From CAITZA01 sp964401595 (lineage in GTDB: Bacteria; Desulfobacterota; Desulfomonilia; Desulfomonilales; Desulfomonilaceae), in NCBI GenBank assembly GCA_964401595.1, contig CAYNZA010000001.1, positions 5,023 through 69,022 on the forward strand: DNA of 64,000 nucleotides. Reading direction: 5' to 3'. The position numbers and the translations under genes are program-made. Positions 55,473 to 64,000 of the stretch are shown here, piece by piece (position 1 is the stretch's first letter; each line of letters opens with the position of its first letter). The notes under the pieces were generated by a model. It did not search any database, was not told the origin of the DNA, and saw only the letters and a program-made list of their open reading frames with translations.

Positions 55473-56104
55473 AACTTTTCACCATCCAGCAATATGATAA
55501 TCGATGAGGAGCCGGTCTCAAATGATTCCAGTTCCTTCAGACACAGCACATCGATCTTCTCATCAGCAAGTGTGAGATTTTGGCATACAACCGCTTTGGG
55601 AGGAAGGTGAACATCCCTGAGCGAGGATGCAATCCAGGAAAGGGCAGGCTTGCCGGCGGTAAATATGGCCAGTTTGCCGAACTGTTCATACAACTGCGGC
55701 AAATCGACGTCAGGAACTTCCTTGTGAGCGGTCACAAGCCGTGCATCATGCCAGTCGAGGCCCAGTCGGGCAAACGCTACCTGGACTGAACTGACACCAG
55801 GAATGACTTCACAGGAGTTTTTGCCGTACCTCTTGATGACCAGTTTTGCAAGGCTGAAGACGCCGGGGTCTCCACTGACCAGCACAGCCACAACATTTTT
55901 GTCGATGTAGGTGGCTATAGAATCAATGGCCGTGGACAGGTTTCTGTTCAGAGGTTCCCTTATGGCCTTTGAATGCGGGAAAAGGTCCAGCAATTTCTGG
56001 GCGCCAATTATGACATTTGCCGAAGCCACCGCTTTGGAGGCAGTCGGTGTCACGTAATCGGGCGACCCGGGACCGCATCCAACTATCTTTATTTTTTTGT
56101 CCAA
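55469..56104 (-). CDS. cbiE: Cobalt-precorrin-7 C5-methyltransferase
   Basis: 211 residues from TTG 56104, with GGAG about 10 bases upstream; the frame reaches 56170 inside cbiD. Tetrapyrrole methylase features: IKIVGCGPGSPDYVTPTA, VLVSGDPGVFSLAKL, VIPGVSSVQVAFARLGLDW and VTAHKE. It is the CbiE half only: the CbiT decarboxylase/C15-methyltransferase domain found fused in CobL is absent. Confidence 0.88.
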   Translation of the reverse strand: MDKKIKIVGCGPGSPDYVTPTASKAVASANVIIGAQKLLDLFPHSKAIREPLNRNLSTAIDSIATYIDKNVVAVLVSGDPGVFSLAKLVIKRYGKNSCEVIPGVSSVQVAFARLGLDWHDARLVTAHKEVPDVDLPQLYEQFGKLAIFTAGKPALSWIASSLRDVHLPPKAVVCQNLTLADEKIDVLCLKELESFETGSSSIIILLDGEKF

Positions 56105-57162
56105 AAGCTGTGGTCTCCGAATGATCCGAGCGGTGTTCCCGACATGTTCACCAGTGTTACTGCAACGCAAGATCGATCGCCAATTCTGGCCCTGACTGCA
56201 TCATAAATTCTGTTGGATAGCCCGGTGGCAAGTATTTTCTGCAAATCCGGTTCCAGGGCCTGAAAAATTCCCTCCACAGTCAGTGCGTCGGAAAATTTCT
56301 TTTGGAACAGAGCATCCGTAAGTTCAGAAACAAAAGGAACGGCGCTTGAAGATCTCGAAGAATGAGTGTCCCACTGCCCCTGAGGGAGCTTGGCCAACTT
56401 TCCGGCGTGTCCCACTATGAGCACTGCCTCAAAAGAAAATGTTTTAATTCTATCCAGAATGAATCCCCATTCGTTCCCAACTTCGACAAGCTGTTCATTT
56501 TCGAGACAGAAAAGTTTTCTGGCGGCTTTTTCCCCTATCCTTCCGGGAACAAGGACTATGTGCCTAATGTTGCAGACATCAGCCACATTGAGTGAAATAT
56601 CCAGCGTGTCCCTTATGGCTTCACAACTGAAGGGCTTCACAATCCCGGTAGTGCCCAGTATCGACAGGCCGCCTTTTATGCCCAGTCTTGGGTTAAAGGT
56701 CCTGGCTGCAAGCTCCGCTCCCCCAGGAATTGAGACAAGCAACTCGACACCCTTGTCAGTGACTTCCCTGACTGAATCCTCAATCATCTTTCTGGGAACG
56801 GGATTAATTGCAGGTAGGCCTGGCTCTACCGAAAGTCCGGGCTTTGTTACCACACCGACGCCCGCCCCGCCTTTTATGGTTACAGCGCCGTCTCCGGACC
56901 ATCTGGCGTTTACTTTTAACGTGACGCCATCCGTGATGTCCGGGTCGTCTCCTGCGTCCTTGATTACTTCCCCTACCCCTCCTGAGTCATCGCAGCAGGA
57001 CTTGTGTACCGGAAGAGTGATCGAGCCCGAGGGCAGATTTATCGCTACCTCTGTCAACGGGCCATGTCCCTGCAACGCCATGACGGCAACCTTGGCCGCC
57101 GCCGCCGCGCAAGCGCCGGTGGTAAAACCTGATCTCAATGTTACTGTCTTTTCAGGCTCCAA
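56089..57162 (-). CDS. cbiD: Cobalt-precorrin-5B C1-methyltransferase
   Basis: 357 residues from TTG 57162. CbiD family: LRSGFTTGACAAAAAK at the start, GGAGVGVVTKPGL, INPVPRKMI, GTTGIVKPFS and LIVGHAGKLAKL. It installs the C1 methyl in the anaerobic pathway. Overlaps cbiE by a few bases. Confidence 0.94.
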   Translation of the reverse strand: MEPEKTVTLRSGFTTGACAAAAAKVAVMALQGHGPLTEVAINLPSGSITLPVHKSCCDDSGGVGEVIKDAGDDPDITDGVTLKVNARWSGDGAVTIKGGAGVGVVTKPGLSVEPGLPAINPVPRKMIEDSVREVTDKGVELLVSIPGGAELAARTFNPRLGIKGGLSILGTTGIVKPFSCEAIRDTLDISLNVADVCNIRHIVLVPGRIGEKAARKLFCLENEQLVEVGNEWGFILDRIKTFSFEAVLIVGHAGKLAKLPQGQWDTHSSRSSSAVPFVSELTDALFQKKFSDALTVEGIFQALEPDLQKILATGLSNRIYDAVRARIGDRSCVAVTLVNMSGTPLGSFGDHSFWTKK

Positions 57163-57212
57163 GCTTTTTCACATTCCCTGTCTGGAACAATATTCCATTT
57201 AAGGCAGAGCAA

Positions 57213-57893
57213 TTATTTGGTTAAATTGGCGAGACCACACAAAGCATGTATGACACTCACAGCCAGAGGACTGCCGCCCCTGCGGCCGCGTATTGCGATA
57301 TATTCAACAGGCAGACTCATCAGCTCATTCTTGCTTTCAATTACGTGAACAAATCCGACCGGCATTCCAACAACCAACGCAGGCATGGCCTCTCCCTCAA
57401 TGATCATCCTGTTGAGTTCCAGTAGGGCCACCGGCGCATTCCCAATCGCCACAATCGATCCGTCAATCATGCCTGACGCTTTTCTTACGGCATGCAAAGA
57501 CCTGGGAAGCCCATCGGCCCTGGCGGCCTCGGCGACATCAGCGTCAGCTACATGACAATGGACATGATCGGGATTATAGAGGTCACTAACTGATTTCAGG
57601 CGGGCCATGGACAAGCCGGACCGGATCATGTTCGAATCAACATATATTCCGGATGGCTTTCTCAGGGCTGTAATACCTGCCTCAACAGCATTTTTGCTGA
57701 AACACACATCCTTGCCAATTTCACAGTCCGCTGTAGTGTGGATGATCCGTCTGATTATAGCCCACTCTTTTTCCGGATACTGCTTTGAGCCGACTTCACG
57801 GTCAATGATCTCAAAAGATTTACGCTCTATATCGTCACCGCTCATGGGATTTTCATACATTTGGCGGATAAATGGTTTGGTATTGCCTGACAA
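57213..57893 (-). CDS. cbiC: Cobalt-precorrin-8 methylmutase
   Basis: 226 residues from TTG 57893 with GGGAG upstream. CbiC/CobH signatures: RRIIHTTADCEIG (catalytic His), GNAPVALLEL, GMPVGFVHVIESK and IRGRRGGSPLAVSVIHAL. It moves the C11 methyl to C12, forming cobyrinic acid. Confidence 0.93.
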   Translation of the reverse strand: MSGNTKPFIRQMYENPMSGDDIERKSFEIIDREVGSKQYPEKEWAIIRRIIHTTADCEIGKDVCFSKNAVEAGITALRKPSGIYVDSNMIRSGLSMARLKSVSDLYNPDHVHCHVADADVAEAARADGLPRSLHAVRKASGMIDGSIVAIGNAPVALLELNRMIIEGEAMPALVVGMPVGFVHVIESKNELMSLPVEYIAIRGRRGGSPLAVSVIHALCGLANLTK

Positions 57894-57911
57894 TTCTTTT
57901 CTCCCGATAAA

Positions 57912-59315
57912 TCAGTCGCACGAATGCTTTTTTGCTGAACACACAGCCACAATTCTGTCCAGGGCTTCAGGATGTGAAGCAAAATGGAGGTGTATATAGC
58001 TTAACAGAATATTATTGCGCTGAAAACCCTCGTCGAAGGTCACTCCCTGACTTGGCCTGGATACCGAATATGCCCTACTCCATTCGTTATCGTCTTCAAA
58101 GCCTGTCAATTCGGAGTAGTGGAATTCATGTCCCCTTATGACAGAACCCTTCTGGGCAATCACGGTATCTTCCCTGAAGTCGACCGAACAATACCGCAGG
58201 GCCCTCAGGCTCTTCCTCATCCTCGTCCAGCATGGGAAAAGGCCTATCATGTCATAGCGGCTTGAGTCATCCAGTTCGATACCTCGGCTGAAATACATAA
58301 GACCACCGCACTCCGCAAAAATTGGCCTGTCCGACTCTGAATATCGCCTTATAGAATCAATCATCGTAGCGTTTGCGGACAGTTCGGCGGCGAATTCTTC
58401 CGGATAGCCTCCTCCCACATACAAAAAGTCCAGATCCACTGGAAGCAATTTGTCGGAGACAGGACTGAAACGGACAATTTCCATACCTCGGCGCTCTAAC
58501 TCGTCCAGATTGTCCTGGTAATAAAAGTGAAAGGCTTTATCGAAGGCCAGCCCCATACGAATTCGTCTGATGGCGGAAATCCTCAAAACTGTAGGTTTTT
58601 TGGCCGGATATGGCTCAACCGACCTCGAGATGTCAAGAATTCTGTCTATATCGACGTTGTCTTCAGCAGCATTCGAAAGCTCGATCTTCTGTTGCTCGCC
58701 TAAAATGTCACTGGAGGCGGTCATAAGGCCTAATCTTCTGTTGGGGAGAGTCTTGAACGCTCCTCGGGCAAAAGCCCCCACGAGAGGGGCAAGGCCCAGT
58801 GATGAGCAGGATTTTTCGAGCCATTGCCTGTGATTGGCGGAGCCGATGTGGTTTGCTATGACACCTGAAAGGTTCAAACGCTCATCGAGTTTTGAAAAAC
58901 CATAAACCAGAGCTGAAATTGACCCGGCCATTCCATGCGCATTTACAACCAGTATGGTGGGAACTTTCAGCCAGATGGCGATTTCAGCCGAGCTACCGCT
59001 AATACCATCAGGTTTCGCTCCGTCGAACAACCCCATGACTCCTTCGATGACCGCAATGTCTGCATCGCACGAGTTTTCCACGAAAAGACGCTGAACATAA
59101 TCGGGCCCCATCATCCACCCGTCCAGATTGTAGCAAGGTCTTCCGGAAAGTATGCCCAGATAGGTAGGATCAAGATAGTCCGGGCCCACCTTGAATGTTT
59201 GAACCCGAAGACCACGACTGCAAAGAGCGGCCACAATCGACATTGTGGTGGATGTCTTTCCCACCCCGCTTTGTGAGGCGGCAATCAATAATCGGGGAAT
59301 GATTAAATTATCCAA
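57912..59315 (-). CDS. cbiA: Cobyrinate a,c-diamide synthase
   Basis: 467 residues from TTG 59315. An ATP-binding dethiobiotin-synthetase-like domain (LIAASQSGVGKTSTTMSIV, VGPDYLDPTYL, VIEGVMGLFDG) is followed by a triad amidotransferase domain with the Cys in FAECGGLMYFSRG and a His in SYIHLHFAS. It amidates side chains a and c with glutamine. Confidence 0.94.
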   Translation of the reverse strand: MDNLIIPRLLIAASQSGVGKTSTTMSIVAALCSRGLRVQTFKVGPDYLDPTYLGILSGRPCYNLDGWMMGPDYVQRLFVENSCDADIAVIEGVMGLFDGAKPDGISGSSAEIAIWLKVPTILVVNAHGMAGSISALVYGFSKLDERLNLSGVIANHIGSANHRQWLEKSCSSLGLAPLVGAFARGAFKTLPNRRLGLMTASSDILGEQQKIELSNAAEDNVDIDRILDISRSVEPYPAKKPTVLRISAIRRIRMGLAFDKAFHFYYQDNLDELERRGMEIVRFSPVSDKLLPVDLDFLYVGGGYPEEFAAELSANATMIDSIRRYSESDRPIFAECGGLMYFSRGIELDDSSRYDMIGLFPCWTRMRKSLRALRYCSVDFREDTVIAQKGSVIRGHEFHYSELTGFEDDNEWSRAYSVSRPSQGVTFDEGFQRNNILLSYIHLHFASHPEALDRIVAVCSAKKHSCD

Positions 59316-59394
59316 GAGTATTGGTTCCTGTTAATCCGGGCGTTGCAACCGGCCGGGATACTTTAGAATCAGAGAGGTCATGAATATGGCCATC

Positions 59395-60333
59395 CTAGAA
59401 GGCGTGGATCAACGCCAGCGTGACTGCACAAAAGACCACCATGGTTGCGAGCATGAGCCTCAGGGCCGCCACAATATGGCCCGGATTCAGGGCTTCCCCC
59501 GAATCACCGAGATATTGTTTTTCATGCGTAACCCCTTGATATTTTGAAGGGCCACCGAGCTGTATACCCAAGGCCCCTGCAAAGGCTGATTCAGATTGAC
59601 CGGCATTGGGACTGGGATGCCTAGATCGGTCACGAAGAAATATTCTCAAGGAATCCGAAGCCTTCATGCCCACAAAGATAGAAGCCAACGGTATCAGGAT
59701 TCCGGTGAACCTGGCTGGAATGAAAGCGGCTATATCATCCAGTCTGGCAGGAGCCCATCCGAATTGCTCATAACGTTCATTTTTGTAGCCAAACATGGAA
59801 TCCATGGTGGATATGGCCTTATAAACCATGATCGCCATGGGGCCACCGAGAAAAGCGTAAAACAACGGGCATGTCACTCCATCCACAAGATTCTCAGCTA
59901 TGCTTTCTATTGTCGCCCTAATTACCGCTTCACTGTCCATGTCGTCGGTGTCACGTCCACAGATCATCCCTACACGGCGCCTTGCCTCGACAATGTCGTT
60001 TAACTCAAGGGCGCGGTAGACATTCATGGCATGATCGTGAAGGTCTCGAGCGGCCACTCCTGTGTAGATGACCACTGCCGATACCACAAATCCAAGGTAG
60101 TATGAAATTCCACCAGCCGAGTCGATTATGGCCGAGGTGAAAAAATACACGACGGAAATGACGAAAACCACCGTTGCAATACCGGCACGGCGCTGAGATA
60201 AAAAGAAACTGCGGGCACGGTCTTCGGCAAAACTGGCCAGGCTACCTATAAGTCTGACTGGATGAGCGGAATTTCTTGGGTCTCCTATAAACCAGTCAAG
60301 GATGAGCGCTGATAGAATCTGATTTTCATACAT
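59395..60333 (-). CDS. cbiB: Adenosylcobinamide-phosphate synthase
   Basis: 312 residues, a membrane protein with the CbiB start ALILDWFIGDPRNSAHPVRLIG, the ESIAENLVDGVTCPLFYA loop and YKAISTMDSMFGYKNERY. It attaches aminopropanol (phosphate) to adenosylcobyric acid. It lies 2 bases downstream of the cobD-cbiP fusion, whose product should supply the aminopropanol precursor. Confidence 0.93.
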   Translation of the reverse strand: MYENQILSALILDWFIGDPRNSAHPVRLIGSLASFAEDRARSFFLSQRRAGIATVVFVISVVYFFTSAIIDSAGGISYYLGFVVSAVVIYTGVAARDLHDHAMNVYRALELNDIVEARRRVGMICGRDTDDMDSEAVIRATIESIAENLVDGVTCPLFYAFLGGPMAIMVYKAISTMDSMFGYKNERYEQFGWAPARLDDIAAFIPARFTGILIPLASIFVGMKASDSLRIFLRDRSRHPSPNAGQSESAFAGALGIQLGGPSKYQGVTHEKQYLGDSGEALNPGHIVAALRLMLATMVVFCAVTLALIHAF

Positions 60334-60335
60334 TC

Positions 60336-62906
60336 CTACAAACCCATGGCATGATATATTGTCTCAAGATTGACGCTGCGTCGGACCACTTCGGCAAGGT
60401 TATCAAAAGCGGGGTTCAAATCATATTTTCCAGGAGAGCAGGCAAGAGGCATCAAGCCCTTTCTGGATCGTAGCCTGTTTATATACCAGCGGCGGAATTC
60501 GTCCGAATCGAAAACACCATGCAGATAAGTCCCCCAGACCATGCCATCCGCAGAACTGAACCCCAGATCAGCGCCGTCCTCTCGAATAATCGCTGTTATT
60601 TCGCCGAACGCCTCTGTCCTTCCATGATGAATTTCATAACCATGGATTTTCAACCCTGATTCCGGATGTGACGCCTCTGTCAGCTTCAGGGTCTTGTCAA
60701 TCTCCAGAACCGTCGCCAGGTTGAGTAGACCGAGTCCGTCAATGTGCTCCAGATGTGACTCCAGTTGATGAAGATCTTTTATGGTACGACCGATCATCTG
60801 GAATCCTCCGCAAATTCCAACAATTTCCGTCTTACCATTCTGGGAGGCTTTTGCAATGGCTTGGGCCAGGCCATTTTTCTTCAGGTGGCTCAAGTCATTA
60901 ATCACGTTTTTACTTCCCGGAATGATTATGGCGTCGGGACTTCCCAATTCTTCAGGCCGCCGGACTACCCTGATCCGGACATCCAACTCATTCCTCAATG
61001 CGTCAAAGTCTGTAAAATTGGATATATGAGGCAGATCGACGATCACTATTTCCGCATGGTCACCCGATACGTTCTTGTCATCCAGCAATCCACTTTTGAA
61101 AGTTACCGAATCTTCTTCCGGTAATCCCAGAAGATGAATGTGCGGAACTACTCCAAGCACCGGTTTACCGGTAAAATCCAGGGTGTATTTGAGAGCCGGT
61201 TCCAGAATTGACTGGTCTCCACGGAATTTATTCACCAAAAATCCGAGAACCAGCCTGCGTTCCCATTCCTCAAAAACCTCCATGGACCCAATAAATGAAG
61301 CGAACACCCCACCCCTATCGATATCACCCGCAATGATCACGGGAGACTTGGCATAACGCGCCATCTTCATGTTCACTATGTCATGCGCCTTGAGGTTGAC
61401 TTCTGCCGGACTGCCCGCTCCCTCCATTATTATAGCGTCATGCTCCTGCGCCAGCTCGTCAAAAGCCCTGCAGGCGGCTTCGAAGGCCTGAGGTTTGTAA
61501 TTTATGTACTGAGACACATTCATGTTGGCTACCGGTTTCCCCATCACGATCACCTGGCTACCGGTATCGCTGTTTGGCTTGAGCAGAACCGGATTCATAC
61601 GTGAATCGGGCTCCAACCCGCATGCCTGCGCCTGAAAGGCCTGGGCGCGTCCCATCTCATGGCCTTGTCTGGTCACGTAAGAGTTTAAAGACATGTTCTG
61701 AGACTTGAATGGGGCAACATTTACACCATCCTGCTTCAGAATTCGGCACAAAGCGGCTGTAAGGACGCTTTTACCTGCATTCGAGCAAGTCCCCTGAAAC
61801 ATCAACGTCTTGGCAGTCTTTTTCCTGCGGGATGCCAGTGACTTGCCCATTATCTCTCGAAGGATTTCTATAAGACGGATGTTTTCATCCCTGGGACGCA
61901 CTGCAACCCGAATGTATTCGGGCCCCAGTCCGTGAAAATTTGAACAGTCCCTTACGGCTAATCCTCTTTTAAGTGCTCTTTCAACCAGAGTTCCCGAATC
62001 GAGACCTTCACGGAGGATTTTGACAAGAATAAAATTTACAAGTGATGGAAAAGGTTTCAGGGCATCAAGTTCGCTCAGACCGGACTGCAGAAAGGCCCTC
62101 TCCGTCTCAACGAGCTTCACACTTTCTTTCACATATTTCGCATCCTCCAGGGCTTTAACACCAATCATCTGGGCCAGGGTGTTGACGGACCACGGAGGTA
62201 GAAACTGCTCGATTTGAGTAACAACCTCCCGGTCCGCCACACCGCAACCGAGCCTTATGCCGGGAATGGCAAAGGTCTTGGTAAGTGATATCACGACCAG
62301 TATGTTAGGCAGCCTCTTCTCGGAAAAGCTCCTGATCCCTGATGAGAGATCCAGGAAGGCTTCATCCATGATGAAGAATGTATCAGGATGAGTTTCAGCA
62401 AGATTCAGTATTGAGTCCCGATCGAGCCCAACGCCGGTGGGATTGTTGGGATGTCCCAGAAAAACCAGTTCATTCCCATCAATTACGCCGTCAAGTTGAT
62501 TTAAATCGGGTTTGAATTCTTTGTCGTGAGTCACCACCAGGCGTTTAATTTCCAGTCCTGCCTGCATACATGCGGTCGTATAATCTGCGTATGATGGAGA
62601 GACAATCACCGCCTTTGTCTTTTTCAGAGCCCTTGGCAGAATGTAGATAAGCTCTGTGGAACCATTGCCGACGAATGTTTCGTCAAAGTCGGCGCTGTAC
62701 CTGCGAGCGACAGCTTGCCTCAAATCGACGCAGTCAGGATCGGGATAGTTTACAAGACCTGATATTGCCGAGCTGACAATCGGCCGCAACCATGCCGGAG
62801 GGCCTAGTGGATTTATATTTGCAGAGAAGTCCAGAAACTGTGAAATATCTCTGCCAGACTTCCGGGCCAATTGTCTTACGTTACCCCCATGTGGAAAAAG
62901 TTTCAT
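60336..62906 (-). CDS. cobD-cbiP: Fusion of threonine-phosphate decarboxylase (CobD) and cobyric acid synthase (CbiP)
   Basis: 856 residues in one frame. Residues 1 to ~355 are a HisC-like PLP enzyme: LDFSANINPLGPP, VGNGSTELIYILP, LGHPNNPTG and the PLP lysine in SLTKTFAIPGIRLGCG. Residues ~365-856 are CbiP/CobQ: FQGTCSNAGKSVLTAALC, FKSQNMSLNSYVT, MEGAGSPAEVNL, the amidotransferase Cys in GICGGFQMIGRTI and a C-terminal His in GTYLHGVF. The first half makes aminopropanol phosphate and the second amidates four side chains; both products feed CbiB. First gene of the operon; no cobalamin riboswitch fits in the 38 bases before it. Confidence 0.9.
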   Translation of the reverse strand: MKLFPHGGNVRQLARKSGRDISQFLDFSANINPLGPPAWLRPIVSSAISGLVNYPDPDCVDLRQAVARRYSADFDETFVGNGSTELIYILPRALKKTKAVIVSPSYADYTTACMQAGLEIKRLVVTHDKEFKPDLNQLDGVIDGNELVFLGHPNNPTGVGLDRDSILNLAETHPDTFFIMDEAFLDLSSGIRSFSEKRLPNILVVISLTKTFAIPGIRLGCGVADREVVTQIEQFLPPWSVNTLAQMIGVKALEDAKYVKESVKLVETERAFLQSGLSELDALKPFPSLVNFILVKILREGLDSGTLVERALKRGLAVRDCSNFHGLGPEYIRVAVRPRDENIRLIEILREIMGKSLASRRKKTAKTLMFQGTCSNAGKSVLTAALCRILKQDGVNVAPFKSQNMSLNSYVTRQGHEMGRAQAFQAQACGLEPDSRMNPVLLKPNSDTGSQVIVMGKPVANMNVSQYINYKPQAFEAACRAFDELAQEHDAIIMEGAGSPAEVNLKAHDIVNMKMARYAKSPVIIAGDIDRGGVFASFIGSMEVFEEWERRLVLGFLVNKFRGDQSILEPALKYTLDFTGKPVLGVVPHIHLLGLPEEDSVTFKSGLLDDKNVSGDHAEIVIVDLPHISNFTDFDALRNELDVRIRVVRRPEELGSPDAIIIPGSKNVINDLSHLKKNGLAQAIAKASQNGKTEIVGICGGFQMIGRTIKDLHQLESHLEHIDGLGLLNLATVLEIDKTLKLTEASHPESGLKIHGYEIHHGRTEAFGEITAIIREDGADLGFSSADGMVWGTYLHGVFDSDEFRRWYINRLRSRKGLMPLACSPGKYDLNPAFDNLAEVVRRSVNLETIYHAMGL

Positions 62907-62944
62907 AAAAAGAAAAATCCTTGGTAATTTTGTGGGTGAACAGA

Positions 62945-64000
62945 TCAGTCCAATTGTATGTCATTAAGCGCTTCCGCCAGTTCACGACCCCTGACCGGCT
63001 TTGAAACGTAACCGTCCATTCCGGCTTCCATGCACATTTCCCTGTCCCTCTGCATGGCATAGGCGGTCATGGCAATTATGGGCACTCTACGGCGACCGGT
63101 ACGCATCTCTGTTGACCTTATAATCCTGGTAGCTTCATAACCATCCATTTCCGGCATCTGGATGTCAGTCAGAAAAATGTCGTAATGGTTTATCTCAAGT
63201 GATTCCAGGGCCTTCTTCCCATTTGAAACAACGGTGACAATGTGACCCATCTTTTCAAGCATCCTCATGGCCAGTTTCTGATTTACCGGGTTATCCTCCG
63301 CCAGCAAAATCCTCAAACTTCTTCTTGAAGGCTGATCCGGGTCGGAATCCACCTGACTGCATGTTTTTTTCCCGGAAGCTTTTTTCCTTTTGATTGCTGA
63401 CTCCACGCTGGACATCAATGAAGTCATCTTCACTGGCTTTGTCAGAAATGCGAAGATATCTTTCTCACATGAACCGGGCATTTCTTCATGCAAGCCAGCC
63501 GAGGTCAACATAATAATGGGCACGTCAGTGAAACCGGAAACACCACGAATTTTTTCAGCAAGTTCAAACCCGTCCATGGACGGCATACAGCAGTCAACCA
63601 GAATGAGCGACACCTTGACGTCCTTGGCCGAGCATTCTTTCAGCCAATCTAAAGCAGCCTGGCCGGAATCGCAATTACTAACCCTGAATCCCCATGTGCT
63701 CAGAGCCGTCTCCAAAATGCGCCGGTTGGCGGCGTTGTCATCAACTACAAGCGCATTCAATCCCTTGTAAACATGGTATTTCTTGAGACCATTGACAGTG
63801 GAGGGCTTTGAACCGAGAGTAACTGGAACATTGAAGCAAAATGAGCTTCCTTTTCCCGGTTCACTATGAAACCAAATCTTTCCACCCATCAGTTCAACGA
63901 GTTGAGATGAAATCGTGAGCCCAAGCCCCGTTCCTCCGTATTTACGGGTTCTGAAAACCTCTCCCTGCTCAAATGCCCCAAATACCTTGCTTTGAAACTG
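62945..64000 (-). CDS. Hybrid histidine kinase, C-terminal part (runs off window)
   Basis: 351 codons visible, open at base 64000. It enters in the end of a HATPase domain (VFGAFEQGEVFRTRKYGGTGLGLTI, the F and G2 boxes). Two receiver domains follow: the first with VVDDNAANRR and the acceptor Asp in ILVDCCMPSMDG, the second with LLAEDNPVNQK and FLTDIQMPEMDG, each with its conserved Lys. No HPt or output domain follows. An apparent ATG at 63889 is internal. Its stop is 38 bases upstream of cobD-cbiP, so it may be cotranscribed with the cobalamin genes. Confidence 0.9.
   Translation of the reverse strand, partial: QFQSKVFGAFEQGEVFRTRKYGGTGLGLTISSQLVELMGGKIWFHSEPGKGSSFCFNVPVTLGSKPSTVNGLKKYHVYKGLNALVVDDNAANRRILETALSTWGFRVSNCDSGQAALDWLKECSAKDVKVSLILVDCCMPSMDGFELAEKIRGVSGFTDVPIIMLTSAGLHEEMPGSCEKDIFAFLTKPVKMTSLMSSVESAIKRKKASGKKTCSQVDSDPDQPSRRSLRILLAEDNPVNQKLAMRMLEKMGHIVTVVSNGKKALESLEINHYDIFLTDIQMPEMDGYEATRIIRSTEMRTGRRRVPIIAMTAYAMQRDREMCMEAGMDGYVSKPVRGRELAEALNDIQLD

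Noticed and set aside
56390..57202. Open frame antisense to cbiD (270 codons)
   Set aside because: Ser/Pro/Thr-rich composition typical of a reverse-strand artefact; cbiD itself is certain.
62907..62944. Cobalamin riboswitch before the cobalamin operon
   Set aside because: The 38-base gap is far too short and contains no B12-box-like sequence.
1..64000. CRISPR array, insertion sequence, prophage, tRNA or rRNA
   Set aside because: No repeat array, transposase, integrase, phage gene or cloverleaf was seen in any gap between genes.

Overview
This window looks like chromosomal core sequence from an anaerobic, sulfate-reducer-type deltaproteobacterium (Desulfobacterota; a Desulfomonile-like or syntroph-like lineage would fit). 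The evidence is the gene mix: an AhbC-like radical SAM enzyme of the siroheme-to-heme pathway, the early and middle corrinoid genes of the anaerobic (cbi) type, a VorB-type 2-oxoacid:ferredoxin oxidoreductase, B12-dependent fused isobutyryl-CoA mutase (IcmF), flavin-dependent ThyX, and an aspartate carbamoyltransferase with a regulatory chain. GC content is moderate. Many genes start with TTG or GTG behind good Shine-Dalgarno sequences. I see no insertion sequence, prophage, CRISPR array, tRNA or rRNA. A run of exactly 100 N (18450-18549) shows that this is a draft scaffold.

Layout. 1-6541: the start of a secreted protein on the minus strand, then a plus-strand cassette of SGNH hydrolase, NodU/CmcH-type carbamoyltransferase, SxtJ-like membrane protein, a 50-residue DUF5989 (SxtK-like) protein, a terminator, and a second SGNH hydrolase. 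6683-10040: a DJ-1/PfpI protein and pyrC-pyrB-pyrI. 10058-13817: fumC and groES-groEL (with a CIRCE operator) on the minus strand. 13990-19898: Nudix hydrolase, AhbC-like protein, TIM-barrel protein, DUF151 nuclease, and a sensor kinase/NtrC-type regulator pair broken by the gap. 20098-24109: L,D-transpeptidase, a probable lipoprotein, a DUF3108 protein and a CCA-adding-type nucleotidyltransferase. 24191-28035: rpsA, cmk, hisC-type gene. 28372-34249: short inverse-autotransporter barrel, icmF, secreted alpha/beta hydrolase. 34304-37554: 2-oxoacid:ferredoxin oxidoreductase operon ending in an ACT-domain gene. 37620-42887: TPR protein, aminotransferase behind an attenuator-like leader, coiled-coil lipoprotein, outer-membrane protein, endonuclease III relative. 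43005-47456: small secreted protein, DciA-like protein, MogA/MoaB, SpeD with an unexplained structured upstream region, PrsW-like protease, orphan OppF-type ATPase. 47457-51752: a cluster of TTATCAACA (DnaA-box-like) motifs, a diadenylate cyclase fused to YbbR, a GAF protein with a degenerate GGDEF-like tail, thyX. 51739-62906: an eleven-gene cobalamin operon on the minus strand. 62945-64000: the C-terminal part of a hybrid histidine kinase.

How parts work together. The corrinoid operon supplies the cofactor that icmF needs. The Vor-type operon would supply acyl-CoA from branched-chain 2-oxoacids, which IcmF could rearrange. The first 6.5 kb reads as a self-contained envelope or metabolite modification cassette that combines carbamoylation with SGNH acyl chemistry. 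It is the least understood system here. The other leads are the structured RNA candidate upstream of speD, the DnaA-box cluster before the c-di-AMP synthase, and the leader of the aminotransferase gene.
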